From CAYMAX01 sp964388595 (GTDB lineage Bacteria; Bacteroidota; Bacteroidia; Bacteroidales; UBA932), in assembly GCA_964388595.1 (NCBI GenBank), contig CAYMAX010000007.1:1-39866 (forward strand): 39,866 nt of DNA. Direction: 5' to 3'. This document shows positions 1-7,765 of this stretch, piece after piece. How positions within the stretch are numbered: position 1 is the first letter of the stretch; each line of letters starts with the position of its first letter. A program made the position numbers and the translations under genes. The notes beneath the pieces are model-generated. The model was not told the origin of the DNA. It worked only from the letters and a program-made list of their open reading frames with translations, and did no database searches.

Positions 1-1307
1 GTCTCCTGCTGCTTTTTCATGGCATCCTCCTGCCTTGGATATTTTGCATTGATCTTTTCGATCTCAGGCTTTAGGACATTCATCTTGGCCGAAGACATGT
101 AAGATTTGATGGTAAGAGGAGAGATGACAAGTTTTATAAGGATAGTCATCAGAAGTATAATGATACCATAGCTGCCAATGAAACCGTCAAATAAATCGAA
201 AATAGGGATGATGATCAGCCTGTTGATCCATCCTATAAGCCAACCTCCCAATGGGACTATCTTCTCAAAACCGTAGTCATAGCTTTTTAAAGTTTTAAAA
301 CGATTGGGTCCGAAGTAAAATTTGAGTGGAATGGTGACTTCGGTAGCCATATCGAAAGAGACTTGAACATCTGCAGAGCAAGCCATCAGTCTGCGGTCAG
401 AATCGGTCTCCTGATAAAATTTATACGAAAGATTGCCCTGTGAGAAGTCATTTTCAGCCAAAAGGATGGCTGAAAAGAACTGTTGCTGGAAAGCAAACCA
501 TGAGAGCTTGGTCTTTACCGACTGATTGCCCTCAGCCTTTCTCAATCCAAGATTGTTGACTTTCTTGTCGTTGGGATATTTATAATCGATGGTGGAATAA
601 TTCTTCTCGTTGTCGTACCCTTTCTCGAGTCTTGGAATATCCATATTCCACACAACATCAAATTGGGTAGCATTGCGGGGTATAAAATCATTCATACCCA
701 CCATGGTAAGGTCCAAATTGATTAAATAGCTGTCTTCGGGAAGAAAATAGGCATATTGCAAATATGCAGTTTCGGAAAAATAGAGCCTCATTATGAGGGT
801 GGAATCATTGGAAGTGACAGTATCAAATGTGAAGTCGTCTGTATTGATGAGTTGAGAGGTGAAAAGCTGTACCCCGAATGTGCTCCCCTTTTCCTTCATA
901 ATGAACAAATCTGTGCTGTCGCTCGTGTAAAAGCCCTTTATTTGTACGGAATAAGGTTGAGCACCTCTTGATGTATATTCTGCCCTTACAAGATTGTTTT
1001 CCAATACAAAAATCTCGGAATCAGCATTATGAGAGCGTTCGAGAAGAGAATTTGAATAAATGCTGTTGGAGGCCTTATTTGAGGCAGCGGCAATGGCAGA
1101 AGCATCCGGATGTTGGGAGGCGCGAAGAATACTGTCGGCTTTTTTTAACGCCAGTTCTTCGGCATATTTTTGGGATTCAACTGCCAGAATGGAGTCCTGG
1201 ACCCGTTTGACCTCCATCTGAGCTTTATATTGTCTTGTGTTGTAGATGCTGTACCCTATGAGGATAAAGGCTATTAGTATGATACCAATGATGGTATTTT
1301 TGTTCAT
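1..1307 (-). CDS. yidC: Membrane protein insertase YidC, C-terminus cut by the window edge
   Basis: This gene encodes the insertase that places proteins into the inner membrane, alone or with SecYEG. The reading frame opens at ATG 1307 and stays open to the left edge, giving about 435 of the roughly 600 or more residues usual in Bacteroidetes. The N-terminus has a signal-anchor helix (NTIIGIILIAFILIGYSIY). A large periplasmic P1 domain follows, and then the start of the conserved core: a helix around IILLMTILIKLVISPLT and the cytosolic loop with MNVLKPEIEKINAKYP. The start lies only 6 bases after the stop of the DUF349 gene, so the two are probably co-transcribed. The remaining core helices lie outside the window. 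The identification is secure; only the C-terminal end is unseen. Confidence 0.95.
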   Translation of the reverse strand, partial: MNKNTIIGIILIAFILIGYSIYNTRQYKAQMEVKRVQDSILAVESQKYAEELALKKADSILRASQHPDASAIAAASNKASNSIYSNSLLERSHNADSEIFVLENNLVRAEYTSRGAQPYSVQIKGFYTSDSTDLFIMKEKGSTFGVQLFTSQLINTDDFTFDTVTSNDSTLIMRLYFSETAYLQYAYFLPEDSYLINLDLTMVGMNDFIPRNATQFDVVWNMDIPRLEKGYDNEKNYSTIDYKYPNDKKVNNLGLRKAEGNQSVKTKLSWFAFQQQFFSAILLAENDFSQGNLSYKFYQETDSDRRLMACSADVQVSFDMATEVTIPLKFYFGPNRFKTLKSYDYGFEKIVPLGGWLIGWINRLIIIPIFDLFDGFIGSYGIIILLMTILIKLVISPLTIKSYMSSAKMNVLKPEIEKINAKYPRQEDAMKKQQE

Positions 1308-1313
1308 AATGTA

Positions 1314-3566
1314 CTATTCAAACTGGTTATCAATAGATTTAATTTTCGATTCAAGCTCTTTGAGTTCAGCTTTGGCTGACTCGATTTTTTTCTTGATATC
1401 ACTGATAAATGCATCTGCATTTTTGGAACTTGCAAAGAATCCCATATTGTTTTCGTAAGTGGCTATCTCGCTCTCAATCTTACGGAATTTCTGAACGAGA
1501 CGCTCACGTTCTGAACGTGCAGGATTGGATTCATTGGATGTTCTGCGGTCTCTGCCGTATCCTTTGCGTTCGTTGTTTCTGCCCTTGTCGGTGCGATATT
1601 GAGCAAAATGGGCATCGATGGCTGCTTTGAATTCATTTTGTACTTTGTCCTTCTCCTTAAAGGGGACAAAGCCTATTTCGTTCCAACTGTTAAAGAAATC
1701 TCGCATAGCCTTGATGTCATTTTCTCTGACTCCGTCGGATTCAAAAGAATTTACCTGGGCAATAATGGCGCGTTTCTTCTCGAGATTTTCTACATATTGA
1801 GGATCGACCCCACCAAAACTTTTCTCTTTATTGTCAAAAAACTTATCGCATGCAGCTCTGAATCGGTTCCAGATTTGTTCAGATTTCTTCCGTGATACGG
1901 GACCTATCTCTTTCCATTGCTTCTGAAGTGCTATCAGAGCATCAGTAGTCTTCTTCCAATCGATACTGTCGACAAGGGCTTCAGCTTGTTCGCAAAGAAC
2001 GATTTTCCTGTCCATATTTTGGGACATCTGGTCTTTGAACTGAGAATAATATTCTCTTTTGCGATTATAAAACTTGTCGCATGCTGCTCTGAAACGGTCG
2101 TATATTTTCTGATTGTCTTTTTTGGAAGCAAAACCAATGGATTTCCACTCTTTCTGAAGATTTTCTACATCTTTGGATGCTTTGTTCCATCCGTTGGAAT
2201 CAACTATCTCACGGACAGCTATCTCTTCGGCTTTCTCGCAAAGTGCTGTCTTTCTGATAAGATTGTCTTTCTGTCCCACTTTGATGTTTTCAAAATAGGA
2301 TTGATGTTTCTTATTGATTTGGGCAGTAGCCTCTTTGAATCTTTCCCATATAGTCTCTCTGTGTTCTTTTTCTACAGGTCCGAGTTCTTTCCACTCTTCG
2401 TGCAGCTTCTGGAGTCTTGCAAAGGCATTGACTATATTCTCTTCATTGATAAGTGCTTCAGCCTTTTCGCAGAGAACCACTTTGGCTTCGAGGTTCTTTT
2501 TGAAATCGAGGTCACGTAATTCATTGTTAATCTTCACATAATCATAGAACATCTCGACATAGTGCTGATAAGTGTCGTAAATGTCCTTAATCTTTCCTTG
2601 AGGTACAGGACCTGATTCGCGCCAGCGAGACTGCAAGGCTCTGAACTCTGGGAAAGTCTTATTGAGATCTTCCTGGGCTTCGAGAAGAGACTTCAGCTCT
2701 TCAATTATCTGATATTTGGCTGCGAGATTGTCCTCTTTTTTATGCTCCAGTTCTTGAAGATATTCTGCTCTTGAAGATTTATATTTGGCATAAAGGTCTT
2801 TAAAACCACGCTCTATCTCGGCAAAAGGATTGACGGAGACAGAAGACTCTTCATCAGGCTTCTCATCTGAGATGGCATCAGCGGGTGATATGAATCCGAT
2901 AGCGATTTTTTCGCGTTTGAGAGCTTTGTAGAATGAGGCTTTTATAGCTTCACTGTACTTGTACATCTCCTGCTGGTCGTTCCTGTCGATAATAGTCTGG
3001 AAGAACTGCAATATCTCTTTGAGACTCTTTGAGGAGAGTGACTGAAGATATTCTTCATCAATCTTAAATTCTGCGACAGCAGTATCTGCTGATTCGTTCA
3101 AGGCATCTGTACCCTCTTTAAGAGCATCGGCAACATTTTCTGCTATCTGAGAGGCCTCTTTGTTGATATCTTTCTTGACCTCTTCGACTTTCTCCATCAC
3201 TTCCTTTTTCACCTCTTTGGCTGCCGTTTTCACCGCTTTTTTCGCCTCTTTCACCTCCTTGGTACCCTTCTCTTTCTTCTCCTTCACTGTCTTTTTTACT
3301 TTGGCCACAATTTTATCTGCTTCGGGCTCTTCAGCATCGGCCTTTTTCTTTTTGGGAACAGCTTTTTTAACTTCCTCCTTCTTTTTGGGAGAAGCCTTTA
3401 CTTCGTCTTTCTTTTTGGGAGCAGCTTTCTTCTTGGGAGATGCTTCCTTTTCAGACGCAGCGTCTTTGGCTGTGGTGGCTGATTTTTTCTTTGTTACTTT
3501 CTTCTTAGCAGATTCTTCTGTGGTCGCGGGAACAGAAGCAGTAGTTTTAATGGTCTCGTCGGTCAT
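1314..3566 (-). CDS. DUF349 repeat protein with lysine-rich N-terminal tail
   Basis: A 750-residue cytosolic protein of unknown function. Residues about 20-110 are a low-complexity lysine/alanine tail with repeated PKKK units resembling histone-H1-like tails. A helical, probably coiled-coil stretch follows to about 165. Five DUF349 repeats then lie at roughly 290-345, 355-425, 433-505, 515-585 and 595-660, each with an LQxxWxxxGP-like core (for example LQKQWKEIGPV). A basic linker and a C-terminal coiled coil (690-750) finish the protein. The ATG at 3566 is preferred over an in-frame ATG at 3614, because the 48 bases between contain the TATATTTG promoter element. DUF349 proteins are helical and their molecular role is unsettled; nucleic-acid binding by the tail is inference from composition only. 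yidC follows 6 bases downstream. Confidence 0.85.
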   Translation of the reverse strand: MTDETIKTTASVPATTEESAKKKVTKKKSATTAKDAASEKEASPKKKAAPKKKDEVKASPKKKEEVKKAVPKKKKADAEEPEADKIVAKVKKTVKEKKEKGTKEVKEAKKAVKTAAKEVKKEVMEKVEEVKKDINKEASQIAENVADALKEGTDALNESADTAVAEFKIDEEYLQSLSSKSLKEILQFFQTIIDRNDQQEMYKYSEAIKASFYKALKREKIAIGFISPADAISDEKPDEESSVSVNPFAEIERGFKDLYAKYKSSRAEYLQELEHKKEDNLAAKYQIIEELKSLLEAQEDLNKTFPEFRALQSRWRESGPVPQGKIKDIYDTYQHYVEMFYDYVKINNELRDLDFKKNLEAKVVLCEKAEALINEENIVNAFARLQKLHEEWKELGPVEKEHRETIWERFKEATAQINKKHQSYFENIKVGQKDNLIRKTALCEKAEEIAVREIVDSNGWNKASKDVENLQKEWKSIGFASKKDNQKIYDRFRAACDKFYNRKREYYSQFKDQMSQNMDRKIVLCEQAEALVDSIDWKKTTDALIALQKQWKEIGPVSRKKSEQIWNRFRAACDKFFDNKEKSFGGVDPQYVENLEKKRAIIAQVNSFESDGVRENDIKAMRDFFNSWNEIGFVPFKEKDKVQNEFKAAIDAHFAQYRTDKGRNNERKGYGRDRRTSNESNPARSERERLVQKFRKIESEIATYENNMGFFASSKNADAFISDIKKKIESAKAELKELESKIKSIDNQFE

Positions 3567-3603
3567 AATAGTGATAATAATATTCGTATTACATTTTAAC
3601 TTG

Positions 3604-3611
3604 CAAATATA
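3604..3611 (-). promoter_or_regulatory. Bacteroidetes -7 element for the DUF349-yidC pair
   Basis: On the minus strand this reads TATATTTG, a match to the TAnnTTTG consensus, 37 bases upstream of the DUF349 start codon. No convincing TTTG -33 box is present. It sits back to back with the trmD promoter. Confidence 0.6.
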
Positions 3612-3620
3612 CACTAATAT

Positions 3621-3651
3621 TTTAATAGATTGATGGAAATAAGTATTTTTG
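3621..3651 (+). promoter_or_regulatory. Promoter of trmD, almost abutting the start codon
   Basis: TATTTTTG at 3644-3651 matches the TAnnTTTG -7 element, and TTTA at 3621-3624, 19 bases upstream, is a three-of-four match to the TTTG -33 box. Only 7 bases separate the element from the trmD ATG at 3659, so the transcript should have a leader of about 0-6 bases. Confidence 0.6.
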
Positions 3652-3658
3652 CAGTCGT

Positions 3659-4345
3659 ATGAGAATCGATATTATCAGTGCAGTACCGGAATTATTGGAA
3701 AGCCCTCTGAGTTGTTCCATTGTGGGACGTGCCAGGGACAAAGGGTTAGTGGATATTAACATCATCAATCTCCACGACTACGGCAAAGGCAACTACAAAC
3801 AGATAGATGATTACGGCTTCGGAGGAGATGCCGGCATGGTCATCAAGCCTGAGCCTCTGTATCAGGCCATTACTGACCTCACCTCGCAACGTGACTATGA
3901 TTATGTCATCTACACTTCGCCGGATGGAGAGCTTCTCGACCAGCATCTTGCAAATTCTCTTTCGTGCGCTGAAAACATCATCATTCTCTGCGGTCATTAC
4001 AAGGGTATCGACCATCGTATCAGAGAACATCTCATCACCAAAGAGATATCTATCGGCAACTATGTACTAAGCGGGGGTGAGATACCTGCTGCAGTGATAT
4101 GTGACGCCATTATCAGACTGATACCGGGTGCTCTTACAGATGAGTCTTCAGCATTGAGTGACTCTTTTCAAGATGATATGGTCGCCCCTCCTATCTACAC
4201 ACGTCCCGCTGATTTTCACGGATGGAAAGTACCTGAAGTATTATTGAGCGGCAATCCTGCTCTCATCTCCAAATGGCAGGAAGAACAATCTTTAGAACGC
4301 ACCGAGAGACTTCGTCCCGACCTGCTTAAAAACCGAAATCGGTAA
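3659..4345 (+). CDS. trmD: tRNA (guanine-N1-)-methyltransferase TrmD
   Basis: TrmD makes m1G37 next to the anticodon in tRNAs with G at position 36, using S-adenosylmethionine, and so prevents +1 frameshifting. The 228-residue product aligns from its first residue with TrmD proteins: it opens MRIDIISAVPELLESPL and has the early GFGGDAGMV segment (GGGPGM in E. coli). The SAM-binding trefoil knot follows, with LCGHYKGIDHRI and SIGNYVLSGGE, and then FQDDMVAPPIYTRPADF, typical of TrmD. Because the N-terminus is conserved from residue 1, the start is well fixed even though a promoter element ends 7 bases before it. The last 20 bases overlap the convergent polyferredoxin gene. It stands alone here, without the rpsP-rimM-rplS neighbours seen in many other bacteria. 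Confidence 0.96.
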   Translation: MRIDIISAVPELLESPLSCSIVGRARDKGLVDINIINLHDYGKGNYKQIDDYGFGGDAGMVIKPEPLYQAITDLTSQRDYDYVIYTSPDGELLDQHLANSLSCAENIIILCGHYKGIDHRIREHLITKEISIGNYVLSGGEIPAAVICDAIIRLIPGALTDESSALSDSFQDDMVAPPIYTRPADFHGWKVPEVLLSGNPALISKWQEEQSLERTERLRPDLLKNRNR

Positions 4346-5897
4346 TAGTTTTCTCTTCCTGAGCCTCCACAAGCGGTCTTTTAGCTATGCTGTGCCTAAG
4401 AAGAGGTGTGACTGTGATAGCCTTGGGAGTGGCAGGACAGATATATTCACATCCACCGCAACCGATGCAGTATTCGACATTGATGCTTGGTATAAATCTG
4501 CCATCCTTGTAAGGCACCATGGTGATAGCTTTGGTAGGGCAATGTTCATCGCAAGCACCGCAATCAGTCCCCATCTTATATACAACGCAGTTTTCGAGGG
4601 TATAATGTGACACACCTATTCTCGTGAGTTGTTTTCTGGAAAGAGGCATCTTGACGAGGGCATTGTTGGGACACACTTCGCTACACCTCATGCAGTCGTA
4701 TGCACAGAACTTGTTGTCATAATGAATCGTAGGAAGCAGCAATCCACGTGTCCCGTATTCATCTGTGGCAAAAGTGATGATGTTGCTCGGACAGGCAGCT
4801 ATGCAGGCGTGACAGGCAGTACAATTGTCTAAAAGAAATTCAATCCCTCTGCCACCCGGTGGGACAATCCCTTTTATTTTTTTGACACTTGGCATAAAAT
4901 CGCCTTTTTGTCCCTTATCTACCCTTTTGTCCTTAATGTTCATGGTGAGAAGCAGCACACCGAGTGAGCCCAATGCGGTGATGGCGCCTCTTCTGCCATT
5001 AAGTTCTTTAGTCCGTTCCTCGGGAGTGATGGGTGCAGATTTGGGATGAGCTTTCCACCTGGGGACATATCGTATCCCCCCTTGAGAACAGACAGTGGCA
5101 CAATCAAAACAGGCGACACACCGGCTTTCATCGATCTCACGAGTTTTCATGTCAATACATTCTGATTTACAATGATTGACACAGTTGGCACAGCCGACAC
5201 ATGCGGTCTTATCTATGGAAAGTTTGAATATTGAAATTTTGGAGATAACCCCGAGGAGTGAACCTACAGGGCAGATGGTATTGCAATAGAGACGTCCTCT
5301 GAATGCACTCATCATGGTCACGATGAGCATAAACGAAAGAGCGAAGATAAAAGCACCAACGCCAATGCTTCCGTATGCCCTGTAATAAATGGCATTGGGA
5401 AATATATAAGACAATCCGTTGGATACTACCTGTATGATGGGATTGAAAACATGCTGTGCAATACGCCCATAATTGGAATAAGGGTCCAGTAACAGGAGAG
5501 GGAAAAATATGCCTACTAAAAGTGTAGTGAAAACAACTATCAGGATGGAGTACCTCAGGATATTCTGAGGCTTGGAATATCTCTGCTTTTTTTGCTTTTT
5601 ATTTTTGAACAGATTGGAAATGCGGGATATGACATCCTGGAATATTCCGAGTGGGCACATGAAAGAGCAGTATGTCCTACCGAATAAAAGTGTCAGAAGA
5701 ATAAAAAATATAAATGCTACGAGACTACCACCTGTGAATGTAAGAAGAGATGGGATGAATTGGATGTGAAGAAATTGAGACACATGCACCAATTGCTTGC
5801 CCAATAGCGTGAAAGAGAGAGTAATAAGAGATATTACCACTATGGCTACTCCTACTCTTATCCACTTGAGACTTTTGTAGAACTTTTTATTGTCCAT
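4326..5897 (-). CDS. Membrane-bound polyferredoxin (NapH/CcoG-like N-terminus, multiple 4Fe-4S sites)
   Basis: A 523-residue inner-membrane electron-transfer protein. Four clear membrane helices lie at about 12-33, 48-73, 114-138 and 175-198, with paired CxxxCP motifs at C77/C81 and C205/C209 as in NapH/YccM-type proteins. Six cysteine groups follow that fit 4Fe-4S clusters: C233-C243, C260-C270, C359-C369, C398-C409, C437/C446-C453 and C477-C487. The fifth has unusual spacing (C437-x8-C446-x2-C449-x3-C453). A hydrophobic stretch near 305-320 splits the ferredoxin part. The gene starts 4 bases after the DUF362 gene stop, so the exported DUF362 protein is its probable partner. Such proteins pass electrons between quinol or ferredoxin pools and a partner, but the partner reaction here is unknown. 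The 3' end overlaps trmD by 20 bases. Confidence 0.85.
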   Translation of the reverse strand: MDNKKFYKSLKWIRVGVAIVVISLITLSFTLLGKQLVHVSQFLHIQFIPSLLTFTGGSLVAFIFFILLTLLFGRTYCSFMCPLGIFQDVISRISNLFKNKKQKKQRYSKPQNILRYSILIVVFTTLLVGIFFPLLLLDPYSNYGRIAQHVFNPIIQVVSNGLSYIFPNAIYYRAYGSIGVGAFIFALSFMLIVTMMSAFRGRLYCNTICPVGSLLGVISKISIFKLSIDKTACVGCANCVNHCKSECIDMKTREIDESRCVACFDCATVCSQGGIRYVPRWKAHPKSAPITPEERTKELNGRRGAITALGSLGVLLLTMNIKDKRVDKGQKGDFMPSVKKIKGIVPPGGRGIEFLLDNCTACHACIAACPSNIITFATDEYGTRGLLLPTIHYDNKFCAYDCMRCSEVCPNNALVKMPLSRKQLTRIGVSHYTLENCVVYKMGTDCGACDEHCPTKAITMVPYKDGRFIPSINVEYCIGCGGCEYICPATPKAITVTPLLRHSIAKRPLVEAQEEKTITDFGF

Positions 5898-5901
5898 CAG
5901 A

Positions 5902-6861
5902 TTAGATTTTAATTCTTTCTATTTGGAGAGAGTCGAGGTTCATGGTACCAATATGGGCCTCTTCACCAAGTCTGACATGAGTGACTCTATCAAGGTCCAT
6001 CTGCTGATATTGAGCGAAAAATTTGATGGCAGCGGTATCCACGGCTACTATATCGGTAGACATAAATATCGCTTTGGCAAGCTGAACATCGTCGAGTGAC
6101 TTACCTTTGGGGCCGTTTTGAGTCATAATGCGATAGGCATCTACGATATTGAGAACAGGTTTTTTGTCAAGGGTGGAGATATCGGCGATACATTGTTGAA
6201 GGTTCTTGATATGTACTTCTTTCCTATCCCAGACTATTCCCATACAATTTTTCATAGCAGAAGTCATTCTCGCTCCCCCGTGATTTTTCAAGATGGGGAT
6301 GTTAATCCATACATCGCAGTCAAGGATGGCTTCGTGAATCTTGGGATTTTTGAGGTTTTTGGCATGAGTCAATGGTGTCTCACGAAAATATTTGACATCA
6401 TGAGCAAAAGCCATGGTGCCTCCCGCATCTTCTACAGCCTTTTTAATGCCGCTGTTCTTATAGCAACTGGACCATTCATCGCAAGAGTGGTCAAAGACGG
6501 TTACTGACAAAGCACCGGCTGCAAGGCAGTCTTTGACGACAAGGGCCACAAGTTCGGGATTGGTATCTGCTGCATATTCAGGAGTCTTGTCCCATCCTAT
6601 GTTGGGCTTCAGGGTCACTTTCTGTCCCTTCTTTACAAAACGCTGCATACCGCCCATGGCAGCTATCGCGGTACGATAAAGCTCTTCAGGAGTGCCACCT
6701 ATGACTGCCACAAGGTCGTTAGGTCCGTCCCCTTTGTCAGAGGTATCTGTGGGTTCCAAGATGGAGTTAGTAGCTGCTCTTAGAGGTGTATTGCTATTGA
6801 GGGTGGCTGCTGAGGCAATGGTGCCAATAATTGCAGTCTTTAGAAATTTCCTTCTTTCCAT
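5902..6861 (-). CDS. DUF362 protein with Tat signal
   Basis: A 319-residue protein with a twin-arginine export signal at the N-terminus (RRKFLK at residues 3-8, then a hydrophobic stretch and LRAATNS), so it is probably exported folded, perhaps carrying a cofactor. The DUF362 domain occupies most of the rest. It has the typical KPNIGWDKTPEYAADTNPE segment (from residue 85), an SCDEWSSC cysteine pair near 127-133, and the LKNHGGARMTSAMKNCMG segment. DUF362 proteins are common in anaerobes and are often encoded next to ferredoxins; no reaction is established. It has its own -7 element upstream and is followed 4 bases later by the membrane polyferredoxin, which suggests a two-protein periplasmic/membrane redox unit. 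Confidence 0.82.
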   Translation of the reverse strand: MERRKFLKTAIIGTIASAATLNSNTPLRAATNSILEPTDTSDKGDGPNDLVAVIGGTPEELYRTAIAAMGGMQRFVKKGQKVTLKPNIGWDKTPEYAADTNPELVALVVKDCLAAGALSVTVFDHSCDEWSSCYKNSGIKKAVEDAGGTMAFAHDVKYFRETPLTHAKNLKNPKIHEAILDCDVWINIPILKNHGGARMTSAMKNCMGIVWDRKEVHIKNLQQCIADISTLDKKPVLNIVDAYRIMTQNGPKGKSLDDVQLAKAIFMSTDIVAVDTAAIKFFAQYQQMDLDRVTHVRLGEEAHIGTMNLDSLQIERIKI

Positions 6862-6878
6862 AATTAGGTTTGTTTCTG

Positions 6879-6886
6879 CAAATATA
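6879..6886 (-). promoter_or_regulatory. -7 element for the DUF362-polyferredoxin operon
   Basis: The minus strand reads TATATTTG, ending 17 bases before the DUF362 start codon. The expected -33 region falls inside the terminator hairpin of the preceding operon (6895-6931), so the two signals are packed together. Confidence 0.55.
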
Positions 6887-6894
6887 GATAAAAA

Positions 6895-6931
6895 AATCTC
6901 CGGCGGAACAACGATTTATCCGCCGGAGATT
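6895..6931 (-). terminator. Intrinsic terminator of the ABC/GntR operon
   Basis: A perfect 13-bp stem is formed by AATCTCCGGCGGA (6895-6907) and TCCGCCGGAGATT (6919-6931) with an 11-base loop. On the minus strand the 3' arm runs into a T-tract ending TTTTTATC. It lies 39 bases past the stop of the gene at 6970-7332. Confidence 0.85.
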
Positions 6932-6969
6932 CTACATAAAAAAGGTTTAAAGTTTAATAATTCTCAAGA

Positions 6970-7332
6970 TTATCTTTTATCAATTTCAAGCAGCCCAATA
7001 TCAGTTTGATTTTCAGATACATGAAGTTTCATTACTTTATCTCTGTATCCAAATGTCTTGATTCTGACGATATAGTCTCCATAGGGGACATCGGGGAATT
7101 CAAAAAGGCCATTGTCATTGGTGTTAATACCATATCTGATGTTGGAAGAACCATCTGTAATGGTGATATATGCTGAAATTACAGGGAAGTAATCATGTGT
7201 ATCTACCACCTGTCCCATAATAGTACTCTCGGCCGAGTGTGTGTAAACTTGTCTTTCGTGACGGTCTGTAGCAGAGAGAGAAAAAAGACTCAAAATCGTT
7301 GTCATCATAATGACGGTGAAGATTTGTTTCAT
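6970..7332 (-). CDS. Small secreted carboxypeptidase-regulatory-like (CarboxypepD_reg) protein
   Basis: A 120-residue protein with an N-terminal signal peptide (MKQIFTVIMMTTILSLFSLS). A single beta-sandwich of the CarboxypepD_reg-like type follows: TIMGQVVDTHDYFPVISAYI, then TNDNGLFEFPDVPYGDYIVRI and FGYRDKVMKLHV. In Bacteroidetes this domain usually heads TonB-dependent receptors or other large envelope proteins; here it stands alone and ends after the domain. The gene lies 53 bases after the GntR gene and before a strong terminator, with no TAnnTTTG element of its own, so it is probably the last gene of the ABC transporter operon. Its role is unknown; an envelope adaptor function is only a guess. 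Confidence 0.75.
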   Translation of the reverse strand: MKQIFTVIMMTTILSLFSLSATDRHERQVYTHSAESTIMGQVVDTHDYFPVISAYITITDGSSNIRYGINTNDNGLFEFPDVPYGDYIVRIKTFGYRDKVMKLHVSENQTDIGLLEIDKR

Positions 7333-7385
7333 ATCTGTGTTTTTAAAATTGTTTCTATATAATAGACATTGATTAGTTGAAAAAG

Positions 7386-7763
7386 TTACTTTACTTTATC
7401 ATATTTTTTGCAAAAATCCTGGTATCTGTCGGACATCTCATTGATAGAGATATCAAGCAGTTTCATAGTGTTAAATATCTGTGCAAGTTCGTTTTCAACA
7501 AATTCTGCTTTCTTGGCATTGGTGACGTTGACTTGTGCATCGTGAGAAACGAAATAACCAATTCCGCGTTTGTTGTAAATCACATGTTGACTCTGGAGAT
7601 AGTCGTATGTTCTCATTACTGTATTGGGATTGACACCCAACTCCATACCCAACTCTCTCACCGATGGTATTCTCTCTTCTTCGTTCCACTCTCCTCTCAT
7701 TATCCTATCGCATAGATTGTCAGCGATCTGAAGATATATTGGTTTGTGTTCGTCGAAATTCAT
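7386..7763 (-). CDS. GntR-family regulator, short YtrA-like type
   Basis: A 125-residue transcription factor. The N-terminal winged helix-turn-helix of the GntR family covers about residues 8-75 (PIYLQIADNLCDRIMRGEW, RIPSVRELGMELGVNPNTVMRTY, KRGIGYFV). Only a short helical C-terminal segment follows and no ligand-binding domain, as in the YtrA subfamily, which commonly regulates its own ABC transporter operon. It starts 2 bases after the permease stop and is the third gene of the operon. A near-palindromic operator of the type expected for this subfamily overlaps the transcription start of the operon (9443-9464), which supports autoregulation. Family assignment is firm; the inducer is unknown. 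Confidence 0.9.
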   Translation of the reverse strand: MNFDEHKPIYLQIADNLCDRIMRGEWNEEERIPSVRELGMELGVNPNTVMRTYDYLQSQHVIYNKRGIGYFVSHDAQVNVTNAKKAEFVENELAQIFNTMKLLDISINEMSDRYQDFCKKYDKVK

Positions 7764-7765
7764 GA

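Noticed and set aside
3160..3633. A 157-codon plus-strand open frame rich in Phe, Ser and Leu
   Set aside because: It is the complement of the lysine-rich tail of the DUF349 gene; codon composition mirrors AAG/AAA and there is no family match.
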